Origin: Nereocystis luetkeana
Lineage: Eukaryota > Sar > Phaeophyceae > Laminariales > Laminariaceae
DNA: 64,000 nucleotides
Assembly (NCBI GenBank): GCA_031213475.1
Contig: JARUPZ010000024.1
Span: 5,984,038 to 6,048,037, forward strand
Reading direction: 5' to 3'
Positions 1-10,859 of the stretch are shown here, piece by piece. The notes beneath the pieces were generated by a model, which saw only the letters and a program-made list of their open reading frames with translations, was not told the DNA's origin and did not search any database. The position numbers were made by a program, and so were the translations under genes. Position 1 is the stretch's first letter. Each line of letters opens with the position of its first letter.

Positions 1-1900
1 TGCCTATCGTACTGCCAGTACCCGGGGGTTTCCCCCCCCAGCCGACTGGCCGGGGCTCAAACAAACGCAGTCTCGGACGACCGAGACCCCCAATGGTAGA
101 AAACCATTGACATACCCCAAATCCGAGGTCGCGTCGATACTACGATGTTCGGCCCCAAACAGTACCCTGGCTTGGCTGCCTGTGCCCTATCTTTCCCGTC
201 TCTGCTAGTTTACGAGATACCATACCCGCGTCCTCTGGGTTATTGCGGGTGTACGTCTTGGAAAACTCTGAAAACTTCCATCTACCTTCTCTCTGGATCG
301 CCCTCTGCGGCACTTCCCCCCCCAGCCGCCAGCTTCTCTGGAGTCATCTCCAGCTTCCACTAATACCAATTCGCGAAGTTCCCCGAGGGCCTGCGTGTAC
401 CCCCGCACTCTGACCTTACCTTACCGATACGACGACAGGGGGGCGCTTTCTGGCAACATCGGATATCCCGACAACAAACTCCACCATGAGAGCGACGGCA
501 CCGCCGACTGCTCCTACCCCGGAACGCGCCCCGAAGGCGTCGACGCGTGAGCGCACGATAACCGACCCTTGCTGCGCCTGGTCGCCTTTATGGCCTCGAA
601 AGGGGACCTCGGTGCCGGTAGCCTGATGCCCCTGCAACGAGGTCAACCCCCGCTCCCCCGCGAATAACGCTACGTCACCCCTCGACAAGCAATGTACGGG
701 GCGAACAATTCCGGACGAAGAGGCGAATGTTTCGTCATTTCGTCAGACCTCTCAATGAAACCCGTAGCCCCATACCAACGACAGCCAAAGGATTCGGCCA
801 CCCGGCCCCCACGACAAGGCCAGGCCCTGTTCTCGCAACAACGTGTCCCACCAAATAGGGCGACGAATTCTTCTTATAGGGTACCGGCGGCATTGTGCGA
901 CCGTGCCCCCCCTTTTAATCAACGTTCAACGAGCGGCGACGACGTGGGCAACTCCATTTGCAAGTTTGCGCGGTGGAAGTGTGACACGGCTGATAGTTTA
1001 CTAGTAGTAGCACCAGCTTGGTTGCCCTCCGACGCACACCAAGCTACGAACTCAAGCAACGCCTGGATCTTATCCGTATTGAATGGAGGCGCGTGTCAAA
1101 ATACGGAGCTACCCTCAGTAACCCCCGAAAAAAACCCCAAAAAGTCCAAGACCGGAAACCCTGCGTATAAGCTTGGTGAGCCGACGGCGAAACCAACTGG
1201 CGGGCAAGCTTGCTGCCAGCACTTCTGAGCATAGCGCGAATCCCGCTTGCCCCAGGACCTGGACTCCCAACGGACGCTGACCCCGACGTGCAAGCTGTGC
1301 ATCTCGCGCTGCTGCTTCCGTACGCCCTACGATCGGCCTCGCCTCCGCCGAGGGGCGAGGCCCGTCCCCCTGTTCGTCAGCCTTGGCCGCCGCCGAGCGA
1401 GTGAGACTCCCCCCACTAGACGCCCCGCAGCCGCTGCCGCTGTAGCTGGTGCTGCCGCTACCCGGAACATTGCCGCTGCCGCCGCCGCTGCTCCCAACAC
1501 TTGCACCGCCACCCCCAGCCCCCGCCTGCCCTTGCCCTTGGCCGTGTTGGCCAGAATTTTCCGGATACAGCGCCGCTGGCTGCGACGCCGCTATCGGCCG
1601 ACCCCCCCCCCCCCGCCGGTAGCCGACTTGCGCTTATTGCCGCTGCCCATCTTGCGAGCGAGACCGACGTGGGTGAACACGCAGGTGTTATCGTAGCGGC
1701 GCCTGCCGGTCTTTCCCCACTGCCCGCATTCGCCACCCCCGGCCCCGGCCGCCAGGGTGGAGGTAAGGCAAGGCTGCTGGATTCCGGCGTTGACAAAGCC
1801 GCCGAGGGCGACGTAGCCGGAAAGGTGGGGTCAGTGCGGCCCCGGAATAACGGGGAAGGAATCCACCGGCGGGGGATAGGCCGACGCGTGGCCGCAGGCG
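1..1900. other. GC-rich region without a recognisable intact gene
   Basis: This stretch is GC-rich, and the plus strand carries clearly more C than G. Several reading frames stay open for 60-180 codons (for example plus 692-1228), but this is expected of GC-rich DNA. The translations are low-complexity Pro/Ser/Ala/Arg-rich with no motif I recognise. On the minus strand it continues the decayed polyprotein-like region at 1930-3377, so it may be the downstream part of the same dead retroelement. That link is inference. Confidence 0.4.
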
Positions 1901-1929
1901 TCGGGGACCCCGCGCAGGTCGAGCGTGAA

Positions 1930-3377
1930 GGTCTCCGGTGTTTGGTGACCAGAGCCGCCGGCCTGGCCTAGTTCGTCGGGCGATCGGCGATCGCAAAACT
2001 CTCCATTACGTGGTCGTCGAGGGTTGTATCTCCCGCGCTGAGGACTCGTCCGAGCGCCTCCAAGCGACCGAGCGCCACATGGAGGTCCGCGCCATTTTGT
2101 GGGAGCCCGCGGGACGCGATCGTAACGGTCGCGTACCCCAAATGCTCAGGTGTTGTGCCAGTGGAAGGTTGATGCCTGCCCCGCCGCGCCGTGTGAAGGC
2201 CAGAATGTCGATGTCGTCCAACGCTCCGGCATGCCATGGACGCCGGTCGATATATTGACCGTGGTTCCCACGAACCCTTGCACGGCCGCCCTCTGCATCG
2301 ACGCCAGACGGCCGCCGCGGATGATACGCCATAGCCGAGTCTTGGGCTGTCCCCCGATGCCGTTGCGCGGTTGGTCATAATCGTGTTGACCTGTCGACCC
2401 AAGGCGGTAAACGGGTTGTCGGCGCTGCAGTTCCCGTAAATATCCGAGCCGACCTCAGGCCCACCCGACCGGTCGTGTACCGCGTGGCCGAGTGCAACCG
2501 ATGGCGTGCCGTTGGCTCCTGCCCCGCCCGGGACGTAGCCGAGTCAGCGGCTTGCCCGCCCGCCTGTCCGGAGAAGGCACCACCGGCGCTGCCCGCACAA
2601 CCCCCGTAGCCAAGCCCCCCCTCGCAGCGCGGGCGGTTGCGGTACCGGCCAAAGCGCCACCAAAGCCAGTCCCTCCCGCTGGGCCCACGGTGGCCCCGGT
2701 ACCGCCCGAAACACTCCCGTAGCCCCGTCCTCCCGGGATCGCGGCGAGCGTACCTGGACCTACCTGTCCGAGAGGGGCGCCGGCGGCTCCGGCGCCGCCC
2801 GGAGTACCGCTGTGGCAAAATCGCCCGCCCCGGACCTACGGCGAGCCTGCCCTGCTCGGGGTTGGAGGGCCCACGCAGACCCGCGCGGGCGCCCGTGGCC
2901 CCATCGGCGGGTTGGCCAGCGATGCTGGGAGTTGGGGGGAGGACCCCGGCGACGGGGCTCCCGAACGGCTGTCCGGCCGGCGGTCCGAGTAAGGCGGTGC
3001 TGGGAGAGTGGTCCAGCAGGGAGGCCCCGGCAGCAGAACTGAGGGGATGCGTTTCAACCCTGCTGGCGCCACCTCCCTCCCCCGAGGGCGGGACTGTGGG
3101 AGGCTTCGGTGATGTCGTTCATCGAGCTCTCGAGCGCCACCTGGAGCTGGGCGGCTTCGTTCGCCATCTCTAGCTTGAAGGTTGCAACGTCGACCAGCGA
3201 CGCGAAAGCCTCTTCGACGCCGTCGCTACCCGTCGTTGTCCCGAGTCCCCCCTCCGCCGTCGTTCTCGCTGGGCCTCTGCGAAATTTGGACGCGGCGAAA
3301 CAGTGTGGACGCGACACAGAACGCGATGACACCAACAACGGACGACGCGGACGCGAAGCAGAACACAACGACGGCAA
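1930..3377 (-). pseudogene. Decayed retroelement-like polyprotein (possible gag remnant)
   Basis: On the minus strand, about 3377-3054 encodes a segment that looks like a coiled coil (contains VEEAFASLVDVATFKLEMA). About 2990-2375 is a Gly/Arg/Ala-rich stretch. About 2400-1968 ends with LPQNGADLHVALGRLEALGR, then a segment with an Asp-Asp-His-Val pattern before a stop. The last part resembles the helical gag region of Ty1/copia-type elements, where a helix and an aG-x-x-hDD pattern precede an LP motif. That match is from memory and weak. Frames change between segments and no LTR was identified, so it is called a broken element rather than a gene. An unrelated GC-rich host gene remains possible. 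Confidence 0.3.
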
Positions 3378-3400
3378 CAGCGAACGCGACGGGAATGATA

Positions 3401-3511
3401 CTATTACGGGGGACCATAGTTAATAGGACCAAATATTGTTGGTAAAAATGGTTAAATATATAGGTTTTTATGTACACCATAGGTCCTATTAACTATGGTC
3501 CCCCGTAATAG
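3401..3511. mobile_element. MITE family A copy 1 (reference copy)
   Basis: This 111-bp element has nearly perfect terminal inverted repeats of about 30 bp starting TTACGGGGGACCATAG. An A/T-rich centre contains AAATATTGTTGGTAAAAATG. The TIRs are flanked by TA on both sides, which fits a TA-targeting DNA transposon (Tc1/mariner-like logic). No coding capacity, so it is non-autonomous. This copy has no insertion at the internal TA before GGTTTTT and serves as the empty-site reference for the other copies. Confidence 0.9.
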
Positions 3512-3689
3512 GTAGAGGCGACCGTGAGCACTATCTATGCACCGGCCTGGACGAGGGTGGGTCGTGATTGCCCCCGTAATGGTGTGCGCCGGCAACACCA
3601 TTAGTACGCGCCGGCGTTGTTTATAGTCGCGGTGGTTGACATGCGCCGGCATCTTCCTACCAACAGCATCCGCTATCTGGTGCTCCGCA

Positions 3690-4400
3690 CCGCGTATCCC
3701 GTGCACCGGCCGAGAGCTCCGCTTGGGGTGACACGCGCCTGTGTCTTTGGTACGAATGTATCGCTAGTGGGAGGGGGTTGAGGCATGCGCCGGCATACAT
3801 TCCGCTCAATCTCGGCTGCCAGCCGGTGCGCCGGTCACGAGACGTGGACCGGCGCATACTCCGCCACTATCGACTGCCTTACAGTGCACCGGCACGGCCT
3901 CGTTGTTTTGCGTCGCGACGCGTATGTTAAGCATCGCTAGTGAGGAGCAGGGTCAAAGGTCGGCGCATCGGCGCCGCTCCCAAGCCGTGCACCGGCACAT
4001 AGTCCCTCACCATCGACCGCCTTCTAGTGCGCCGGCACAGCGGTGTATTTACATACGTCGTTCATTGTGTACCGCGACGTTTATCATACGTTTCGTTAGT
4101 GGGGGACGGGCCAAGGGCCGACGCATTGGCGCCGACCACGAGGCCTGCGTCGGCACATAGTACCTCACCATCGACCGCCTTTCAGTGCCCCGGCACAGCG
4201 TCGTAGGAACATACAGCAATACATTGTGTGTCGCACCGCGTATGATATGTATCGTAAGTGAGGGGCGGGCCCCAGGCCGGCGCGTTGGCACCGGCCACGA
4301 GACCTGCACCGGCATGTATCCCCTCACCATCGACCGCCTTTTAGTGCACCGGCACAGCGTTGTTGGTACGTACAGCAGTACGTTGTGTACAACGGTAGGC
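3690..4400. repeat. Tandem repeat, ~145-160 bp units
   Basis: At least four units are marked by the near-palindrome GTGCACCGGCAC or variants at 3884, 4027, 4184 and 4344, with a more diverged unit starting near 3700. Each unit also carries CTCACCATCGACCGCCTT just before the next start and a GCATCGCTAGTGAGG-like block in the middle. No open frame runs through the array, so it looks like a small satellite or minisatellite. It is not obviously related to the other repeats here. Confidence 0.75.
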
Positions 4401-4710
4401 CTAGCCTCTAGGCTTATCAATCGGCAGCGAGGAGTGCCGTGCTCTCCTCGTGCACCTATCACGAGAAGCTAGAAGGGGGCACGAAACGAATGTGGCCGTC
4501 CTTCTCTTCTCTCTGCCTCTGAACAAATTTAGCCATTTAATTTCCGTCGGTAGAGACCATGACTATAAATATTAATTAATTCCGTCGGTTGTGAACAAAA
4601 CAGGCATCTCGCGTGAAGTTAGAGATACTACGCATTTGTAAACAGAGTAAGACAAAGAACCAAGGGAAAATAAAAGGCAAACCAAAGCACAAAGCACCCT
4701 CCAGGTAGCG

Positions 4711-5101
4711 GCAGCAGTTTGTGGTACGAGTAGCATAGCCAGGTTCTCCCTGCTAGTCCGCCTGGTCCCTTGCTACTCTGACTGCCGTCTCCGTCCTGCG
4801 TTCGTCAACTATGCCCGGCCCCTTGGCGTCAGACAATACGAAACAAGCAAAGCAGGCTCGTCATCCACCCACGCCACACGACTCCTTCAATAAGGTGTAT
4901 CGATCGAAAAAAGGAAGAGAAAAAAATAAAATGAAAATCACAGAAGATCAGCGCAAGAAAGAAAAAACACGAAAAGAAGAGAAGACAAAGGAAGACCACG
5001 TTCGAACCAGCTGCACCAGTTGGTGGCACGAGTAGTAAAGTCATGTTCTACTTCCTAGTCGGCCTGGTGCCTTGCAACCCTGTCTGCCATCTCCTTCCTG
5101 C
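4711..5101. repeat. Diverged tandem duplication (~90 bp, 301 bp apart)
   Basis: Segments 4711-4799 and 5012-5101 share a pattern from GCAGCAGTTTGTGGTACGAG / GCACCAGTTGGTGGCACGAG through CTAGTCCGCCTGGTCCCTTG to the closing TCCTTCCTGC block. Between them is A-rich DNA (4890-5000). The region lies immediately 3' of the minus-strand LINE, so the duplicates could be part of its 3' untranslated region. No gene is seen. Confidence 0.55.
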
Positions 5102-5149
5102 TTTTGTCCACCGCAGTTTCCCTTCTACTCTTCCTGTTCCCCCCCCCTC

Positions 5150-6711
5150 CGCATCCCCTTGATCGGGTGTTCTGCCACTCCCCCTGTCCCCCCCCCCCCA
5201 TGCCCTTGGACACCATCCACGGTGGATGCGCGGCGCTGCCTACTCAGCAGCCTCAGCCTCGTACCACCTCACCATTAACCGTCCGGCTGCTTCAAGGATC
5301 CCCCGGTACCACTTTCCCGCCTTTTTTGCTACAGTGGACCACAGCGCGGTCTCAACTCCAAACACCAAGGGGGCAAGTTCCGTTGACCCTTCGGTGGTTC
5401 GGAACTCCCTCAGGTCTTCGACTATGCATCTATGCCAAGTCTCAAAGCCCGCCTGGTTTCGGGTTCTCCCCACCAGCCAGCGTCCCGAACATTACCCGAC
5501 TGGGTAATCGCTCCTTGCTTTGCCATGCCACGCCCCCCGCAAGAAGAGCCGCTGTTCACGAATGGTCGTTTCGATGCTCTCGCAACGTGTCATCTTGAGG
5601 GCCTTCGCGTACGAGAGGGTGGCATGGTCAGTACAAATTCGGCGCTGGAAGCCAATGACTCGCAACAGGACTTGGTGGTGAGCCGTTCGAAGCTTGGCAA
5701 AGTAGTCACCGCTCTGAGGGTCCGCGTCACACACCCGTACAGCAGGGTCTCGATCACCTCGGCCTTCAGCATTCGGACTTCAAGGCTAAGGGGGGCGGTC
5801 GTCCTATCATACAACTCCGGGCCGAACCGTTTGAGGCATGCTCGCATGAGACGGATCCGTCGGTCGATTTTTCGAGCGAGAGGTCACCGTTTTCGTGGAT
5901 AACGCCGCCTAGGTATAAAAACCGGGCCGTCTGTTTATACCTCTGGCCTGCTGCTTCGATGACGAGCTGTGGTGCGAGGGTTGTCTGGTCTGGTGTTTGT
6001 AGAAGCATTGCCTCTGTCTTCCCTTCCGACACCGTGAGGCCTGCTGCTTCGAAGACAGTCTCGATGGGTGCCATCATTTTCGCGAGCCCTTCAGCCGAAA
6101 AAAAGACAATTCCTGCGTCATCGACGTACATCATGTCCCATACAGCCCTTCGCACGCACGCCAGCGCCTTCTGCTCCTCCGTTCGAACTACTCCAAAATC
6201 ACTGAGTTGGACCAAATCCCTTACGATGGCTCCGTCTTGGCTGAAGCATATACTGCCGTAGTACGACGTGTAACGCAGCAGCGAAGACTACGTTGGGCAG
6301 TAACGGTGATAGCGCTCATCCTTGCCGCAGTCCCTGCGTGACATCAAACCATTCCGAGTGCTCGCCGTCATCAGTACGCACGCGAGCCCGCATGCCATCG
6401 TGGAAATTACGGATAATTCTCAGCATCTTGGTTGGTACGCCAAAGCGTGTGAGTGCCTCCCATAACAGCTCTCGGTCGACAGAGTCGTATGTTTTCTGCA
6501 GATCAAGGAAGCACACGTACAGGGGGATTCTCCTCTGTCGTCCGAGCTCTTGCAACCGGCGCACGACGAACAACATATCAATCGTTGATCGTGCGGGGCG
6601 GAAGCCGCACTGTTCCTCAGGGAGTAGTTCCTCGGTCTCGCAGTAGTCGCTGAGGCGGGACGCGACGATTTTCAACAAAACTGTTTGTATACAGGGCCGA
6701 CTGTTCGGCAA
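5150..6711 (-). pseudogene. LINE (non-LTR retrotransposon) ORF2 fragment, frameshifted
   Basis: The minus strand encodes a reverse transcriptase in order. From about 6711: a finger/palm segment with [34 protein letters not shown] and the GLRQG turn. From about 6130: the catalytic YVDDAG box followed by LYLGGVIHENGDL. At 5850-5590: a thumb-like segment. At 5473-5240: a C-terminal tail with WHRCIVEDLREF and KAGKWYRGILEAA. The frame shifts several times between blocks, and the 5' part with any endonuclease is missing at the 6711 side, so it is a dead 5'-truncated copy. Its sequence and 3' end differ from the poly(C)-tailed LINE at 18.9-20.9 kb, so two LINE lineages are present. Confidence 0.85.
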
Positions 6712-6754
6712 TAAAAAACTATTAATAATTATAGTAGTTGGGTGTCAATCAAGT

Positions 6755-6835
6755 CAATCAAGGCGTATGTGTCAAGGGCAAACGTCGCTGTCTGTCACGG
6801 GGGGTGAAAGCTAGTGCTGTCTCCCGACATCTTTG
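6755..6835. repeat. Dispersed repeat family F, partial copy
   Basis: Shares TGTCAAGGGCAAAC, CTGTCTGTCA and CTGTCTCCCGACATCTTTGC with copies at 56.6, 57.7 and 61.9-62.2 kb. Only one side of the element is recognisable. Confidence 0.5.
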
Positions 6836-7351
6836 CTTTGCATTCAATACGTAGCGATCAGAGACAATGGTGGTTAAGTTTGGTGTTTTCAACCATTGGG
6901 CATTAAACCGTCTACGAGGCCCAGCGGTACGGGTGGGATCATCGCGTCACTACCGTGCCTGTGCCGTACGACTCCTTGCGTTGAACCATCGTAACTCGGA
7001 CACCAACCATTCGGCCATCCCCTAACCACGCAGGAGTATTGATGGCCGTTTGCTCTAACCGTCGATTCGTGCGTGTTGAGGTCAGCAGGCGGGACACTTT
7101 GTGTCCCTGGACAGGTTTAACTATTTTGTCGGTACTCGTGGGTACTCACGTGTCTTGCTTGCTTAGATATATAAGAAGAGCAGCTTTATTCCTTTCGTGC
7201 ACGGTGGAGACTGAGATCGTGCTCGTGCGTCTCTGGAAAACCCCTGGTTTCCCACCTAAGATACGCCTTCCAAGCACTACAGATACGATCCCAGTGCATG
7301 AACCCAGGTAATGACCGGACTTTCAACCTTATTCAAGGCAGTATCATACCA
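6836..7351. other. Intergenic stretch
   Basis: Unremarkable unique-looking DNA. The short open frame at 7039-7311 (90 codons) has no motif I recognise and no splice context. No repeat family was identified. Confidence 0.4.
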
Positions 7352-7468
7352 CTATTACGGGTGGCCATAGTTCGTAGGACCTAACATTGTTCGTAAAAAT
7401 GGCTAAACATCTACCTGGTAGGTTTTATGTATACCATAAGTCCTATTAACTGTGGTCCCCCGTATTAG
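7352..7468. mobile_element. MITE family A copy 2, with internal TACCTGGTA
   Basis: About 117 bp with diverged but clear family A TIRs. At the TA that precedes GGTTTT in the reference copy, this copy carries TACCTGGTA (7412-7420). Removing CCTGGTA restores the reference spacing. Confidence 0.85.
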
Positions 7469-8004
7469 CCCACTCTGATGAGCCGCATAGATAGGCAGAA
7501 TTATGGGAAATTCATGGAAACCCCGATTCCACACCTCTGAACGGCAAGACAACGAAGCCGGCAAAGTACGAAAAAAGAAATGAAAGGAAGACCTAGTCTT
7601 AAGGGACAGGAAGAAATCGTCACCGGAAATCATCGCCATGTCAAGCGGGGGGGGGGGGGGGGCGAGGAAAATGCAAGGAAAGCGGAAAGTGAATATCAAA
7701 AACGTTTGTCGTCGATTCGTATTATCTGTTACTGCTGTAGCGGTTGCTGTTGCTGATACATGCAGGGTGGGGGCGGGGATTTTTCGGCCCGGCCGGTGGA
7801 TTTGTTTCAGCGCCGGGTAGCCGAGAGTGAGAGGCCAAATAGCTGTCGCTACTGCTAAGGTAGAGACAAAAAAAAAAAAACGATCCACCTCTCCCCCCAC
7901 ACCCCGCTATTTTATTACCCGGGAATTTCCTTGCTGATATTACGTGCGGGGAAAAAAAACATTGAAGCTCTTCACGGATTATTAGAAGGTCTTCAGAATA
8001 TCAC

Positions 8005-8105
8005 GGGTTGGGTCGTCGGGGTCGGGTCGGGTCAGGAGATGTTCGAAATTTTCACGGGTCGAGTCAGGTCACCCTGCCCCGACCCGAACCGCGAGGTTTG
8101 ACGCG
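8005..8105. repeat. GGGTC-type minisatellite fragment
   Basis: Contains repeated GGGTCGGGTC and GACCCGA blocks with CGGGTCGAGTCAGGTCACC. The same repeat family is expanded at 16.57-17.40 kb. It directly abuts the (TTG)n microsatellite. Confidence 0.6.
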
Positions 8106-8112
8106 ACCCATC

Positions 8113-8125
8113 TTGTTGTTGCTGC

Positions 8126-8196
<71 letters not shown>

Positions 8197-8255
8197 TTGT
8201 TGCTGTTGTTGTTTTTGCTGTTGTTGTTGCCGTTGTTGTTGCCGTTGTTGTCTTC
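8113..8255. repeat. (TTG)n microsatellite
   Basis: Roughly 45 copies of TTG with interruptions (TTT, CTG, CCG) toward the right end. Poly-Leu or poly-Thr open frames here are translations of the repeat. Confidence 0.95.
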
Positions 8256-8289
8256 ACATTAACTCATGGCCACACTGTTGAGGCCTGTG

Positions 8290-8770
8290 GGGGTAATAGC
8301 TACTGAGCCATGGAGAGAGGTAAAAAAATATCGATCGACTACCCGACCCAGGGTAATGCTTATAACACTCCCCCCCCCCCCTCTCTGAACAGCGGGGTCG
8401 TTGGGGCGTCGGTACCGTGTACGGCCGTACACTGACCTACCCGCTTCGTTTCAAGGCCTGGGGAATCAGGGAGATGTAAGTGTTCAGGAACGCACGCGCA
8501 AGCGCTTTTGTAAGAGAAACGTCCGACGTGAGATTGGAACCAGTGTCCTCGACGACGCCAAATGTGAAGGTATTACCTACTGTGCTATAGCGGTAAAAGA
8601 TCGATCGATTACCCGGTCCAGGGTAATCCTTATATCACTCTCCCCCCCTCTGAACGGCGGGATATTTGGGCCGTCGGTACCGTATACGGCCGTACGCTGA
8701 CGTACCCGATTCGTTTCAATACCCGAGGAACCGTTAGAATGTGTTTTTAGGGACGCACGCGCAAGTCATG
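8290..8770 (-). mobile_element. tRNA-derived SINE family S, tandem array
   Basis: Read on the minus strand, two units of about 280 bp follow each other. Heads near 8600 and 8310 carry A-box-like TAGCACAGTAGG and TGGCTCAGTAGC. The first head is followed by a degenerate B box, TGGTTCCAATCTC, about 40 bp on. The body contains CGCGTGCGTTCCTGAACAC, then CGGCCGTACACGGTACCGA. The end is GTTATAAGCATTACCCTG followed by ATCGATCGATATTTT. The array at 50.2-50.7 kb has the same structure. The heads do not fold into an intact tRNA, so this is a SINE-like element. The tandem arrangement is unusual for a SINE. Confidence 0.65.
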
Positions 8771-8785
8771 CTACATACTGTCGGG

Positions 8786-8890
8786 CGGCAAGGATAATAA
8801 TACCGATACTCTTGATCGTGTTCATAATCATAATCATAGTGATGACAACACCAACAATAATATTAATAATGATGATACTGATACATGAAC
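8786..8890. repeat. Imperfect ATA/ATC-rich microsatellite
   Basis: Short runs of ATAATA, ATAATC, ACAACA and AATAATGATGATA mix without a single period. Low complexity, no gene. Confidence 0.6.
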
Positions 8891-9119
8891 AGCCAGATAC
8901 ACATTTTGAACAGCCCTGGACGGAACGAACCAACTACTCTTCTTCCATTTTTGTTTTGTTTTTTTCCGTAGCGACAACGTTCCTGCTATTCTCTCTCTCG
9001 TGCGTTTTTCCGCCGGCGCCCCCCCCTGATTGTTTCTTGCAGACTGCTTCGGGAGGTCCCCCCCAAGCGGCTGGAAGAGTACAAGAGGGGCGCCGTTCTG
9101 CCAGACGGCCCGGTTCGAA

Positions 9120-9200
9120 TCGTCAGGTGGGTGGGAGGGAGGGAGGGTGGGTGGGTGGGTCGGAAGGTGGATGGGCGATGGGTGGATGGGTACAACGAAC
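9120..9200. repeat. G-rich GGGT/GGGA simple repeat
   Basis: About 80 bp of GTGGGTGGGAGGGAGGG-type sequence on the plus strand, with G-quadruplex potential. Pro/His-rich frames on the other strand are artefacts. Confidence 0.7.
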
Positions 9201-9331
9201 ATATATTCGCTTCCTCGTCCCCGAGGACGGGGTGCTATGGCTCACACGCGGGTGATCTAGAGAGGCGTTGCTGTGTGTTCTACCCCCCCCAACACCACCA
9301 TCCTGCGGCAAGTGTACTCGTAATGGAACAT

Positions 9332-9440
9332 TGTAGCGCCGCTGCATGCGGTGTTGCTGGCTGAGATCGGCCCTGGTGCAACATGTGTAGCGCCGCGGCA
9401 TGCGGTGTTGCTGGCTGCGATTGGCCCTGGTGTACGTGTA
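9332..9440. repeat. Two-copy 54-bp tandem repeat
   Basis: TGTAGCGCCGCTGCATGCGG... starts at 9332 and again at 9386 with few differences, each copy ending in a GGCCCTGGTG block. The period is a multiple of three and minus-strand translation repeats SQQHRMPRRY. I see no other sign of a gene. Confidence 0.65.
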
Positions 9441-9833
9441 TAGCGAGAGCATACCGCGCATGAAATCGCTATGCGACGTTTCAGCGAGCGTCGAGAAGAG
9501 ACTTCTTGCCGAAGCCGCCTTGACGCCGAAGCCCCCTCGCCAACATCCCTGAAACTCCCATACCATGCGCCGTCGCCGGCGACCCCCGTCTCTTCCCTAG
9601 CTACATTCCGGGACGGGATATTGGGGGAAAAACTATGAGAGGGTGGCGGATGTCGTTCTTGGTTGGGATACCAGAGGGCGGGGGGGGGGGTCGCGCTCGC
9701 ATTGCTTGTCCGCTTACTTGCCGTTCCGCCGGTTCCGGACAACGTATTTCCGGGCGCTTTGTTCAGTGATCGCAACACATGTGCGGAAAGTGTTTGATCT
9801 CCTCCTACCCCGCCCCCCTCTGTCCCCCCCCTC

Positions 9834-10088
9834 CTCCCTCCCTCCCCCTCTCTCTCGCTCCCTCTCTTCCCCCCTCCTCCACTCCCCTCCCTCCCTCCCC
9901 CCCTCCCTGCCCCTCTCTCTCCTTCCCTCTCTTCCCCCCTCCCTGCCCCTCTCTCTCCTTTCCTCTCTTCCCCCCTCCTTCACTCCCTCCCTCCCTCCCT
10001 CCCTCCCTCCCCCCACCCTCCCTTCACTCCCTCCCTCCGTTTCTTTCTCTCCCCCCCCTTCGCCCCCCCCCTCCCCTCCTCCCTCCCC
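9834..10088. repeat. (CCCT)n/(CCTCC)n pyrimidine-rich repeat
   Basis: About 250 bp of nearly pure C/T on the plus strand. Long Pro/Ser/Leu frames (plus) and Gly/Glu/Arg frames (minus) are translations of the repeat. It lies just downstream, on the minus strand, of the permease-like exon at 10130-10216. Confidence 0.9.
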
Positions 10089-10129
10089 CGGTCCCTGCCT
10101 GGTTTGTCCATGGTGCACAACAGACACAC

Positions 10130-10216
10130 CTCGAAAGACAGGACGTACATGAAGAAGAGCGCGCTCAGGAACCCTCGGGGGATATCGCGCAACGTCCTAG
10201 GCGGCTTCTGCACGTC
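10130..10216 (-). CDS. Probable exon of an APC-type amino-acid permease
   Basis: Minus-strand 87-bp exon (29 codons, phase 0/0) between acceptor CACTCAG (just above 10216) and donor GAG|GTGTGT (10129-10124). It encodes DVQKPPRTLRDIP, then RGFLSALFFMYVLSFE. In APC-family permeases an acidic loop of the form E-x-x-x-P-x-R-x-x-P-R-G leads into a transmembrane helix. That pattern, with the hydrophobic FLSALFFMYVLSF stretch, is the basis for the call. If the donor is ignored, the frame runs on as VCLLCTMDKPG and then into the CCCT repeat, so splicing at or near here is likely. No other exon was identified with confidence, so gene limits are unknown. Confidence 0.4.
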
Positions 10217-10768
10217 CTGAGTGAAGCACACCACCCGCCCAGCAAAAACGCCATCATTATCGACAGCACGGAAACCCCTTATATATATTTTCCGTTGCTT
10301 GTTTCGTCGCTGGCCAAAACGACATGTTTTGGTACCATACGAAACCCGCCTTATTATTTCCGCAGCTGTTCCCCTCGCTATATACGCAGGGAGCTTTTCC
10401 GATGGTGTATATATACCGCACGGCCCGTGGGTTTTCCTATAAAAGAGGCATGCATGCCTTGCGGGGGGTATCGGTTGGGAGCTTCTTTTTGTGTCTTCTT
10501 ATGTACGCATTGGACAAATCACGATCTAGATAATCCAATTGGCAGATCATTTAGATCATCTGGATCCTTACGTATGCTTTCCCGATGCGGGATATTGTGC
10601 AAAATTCCGTATGCTACATGTTGGTTGTTCTGTATGTAGTAGTTGCTTGTCTCTCGGGTTCTGCCGATTGATCCTACCCCCTACTCCCCGCGCCTCCCCC
10701 AGTGCTCTCTCCCCATTGGCATTTTCAGGTGCCTTTAGGTCGGGGGGAAGGGTCGGGGTCGGGGGGGG
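10217..10768. other. Intergenic or intronic stretch with a family H-like segment
   Basis: No gene found. Around 10505-10620 the sequence CATTGGACAAATCACGATCT and following GATC-rich blocks resemble the repeat at 43.0-43.3 kb (CATTGGACAGAACATGATCT). This suggests a third, weaker copy of dispersed family H. Confidence 0.35.
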
Positions 10769-10811
10769 TTATACTCATTATCATGCATGGCCGTAGTCGT
10801 ATGACCATAGG
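10769..10811 (-). mobile_element. Poly(C) retroposon family 2, very short copy
   Basis: Minus strand: a 3'-terminal fragment with TACGGCCATGCATGA followed by ATGAGTATAA and a C-run. It is enclosed by G/C homopolymer-rich DNA on both sides (10747-10768 and 10811-10858). Only about 43 bp of the consensus 3' end remains. Confidence 0.7.
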
Positions 10812-10828
10812 GCGGGGGGCGGGTCGGG

Positions 10829-10858
<30 letters not shown>
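10812..10858. repeat. Poly(G) tract
   Basis: GGGCGGGG-type sequence leads into a run of about 30 G on the plus strand. It is the 5' junction side of the short family 2 copy. Confidence 0.9.

Positions 10859-10859
<1 letters not shown>

Noticed and set aside
692-1228. 178-codon ORF as a gene
   Set aside because: Low-complexity composition in a GC-rich region with overlapping open frames, no motif and no splice context.
3401-3511. CRISPR-like repeats (palindromic units recurring through the window)
   Set aside because: Units are dispersed over 58 kb with irregular spacing and TA target duplications in eukaryotic DNA. They are MITEs.
9643-10639. 286-codon Pro/Ser-rich frame on plus
   Set aside because: Mostly CCCT repeat. 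The conserved signal in this interval is on the other strand (10130-10216).
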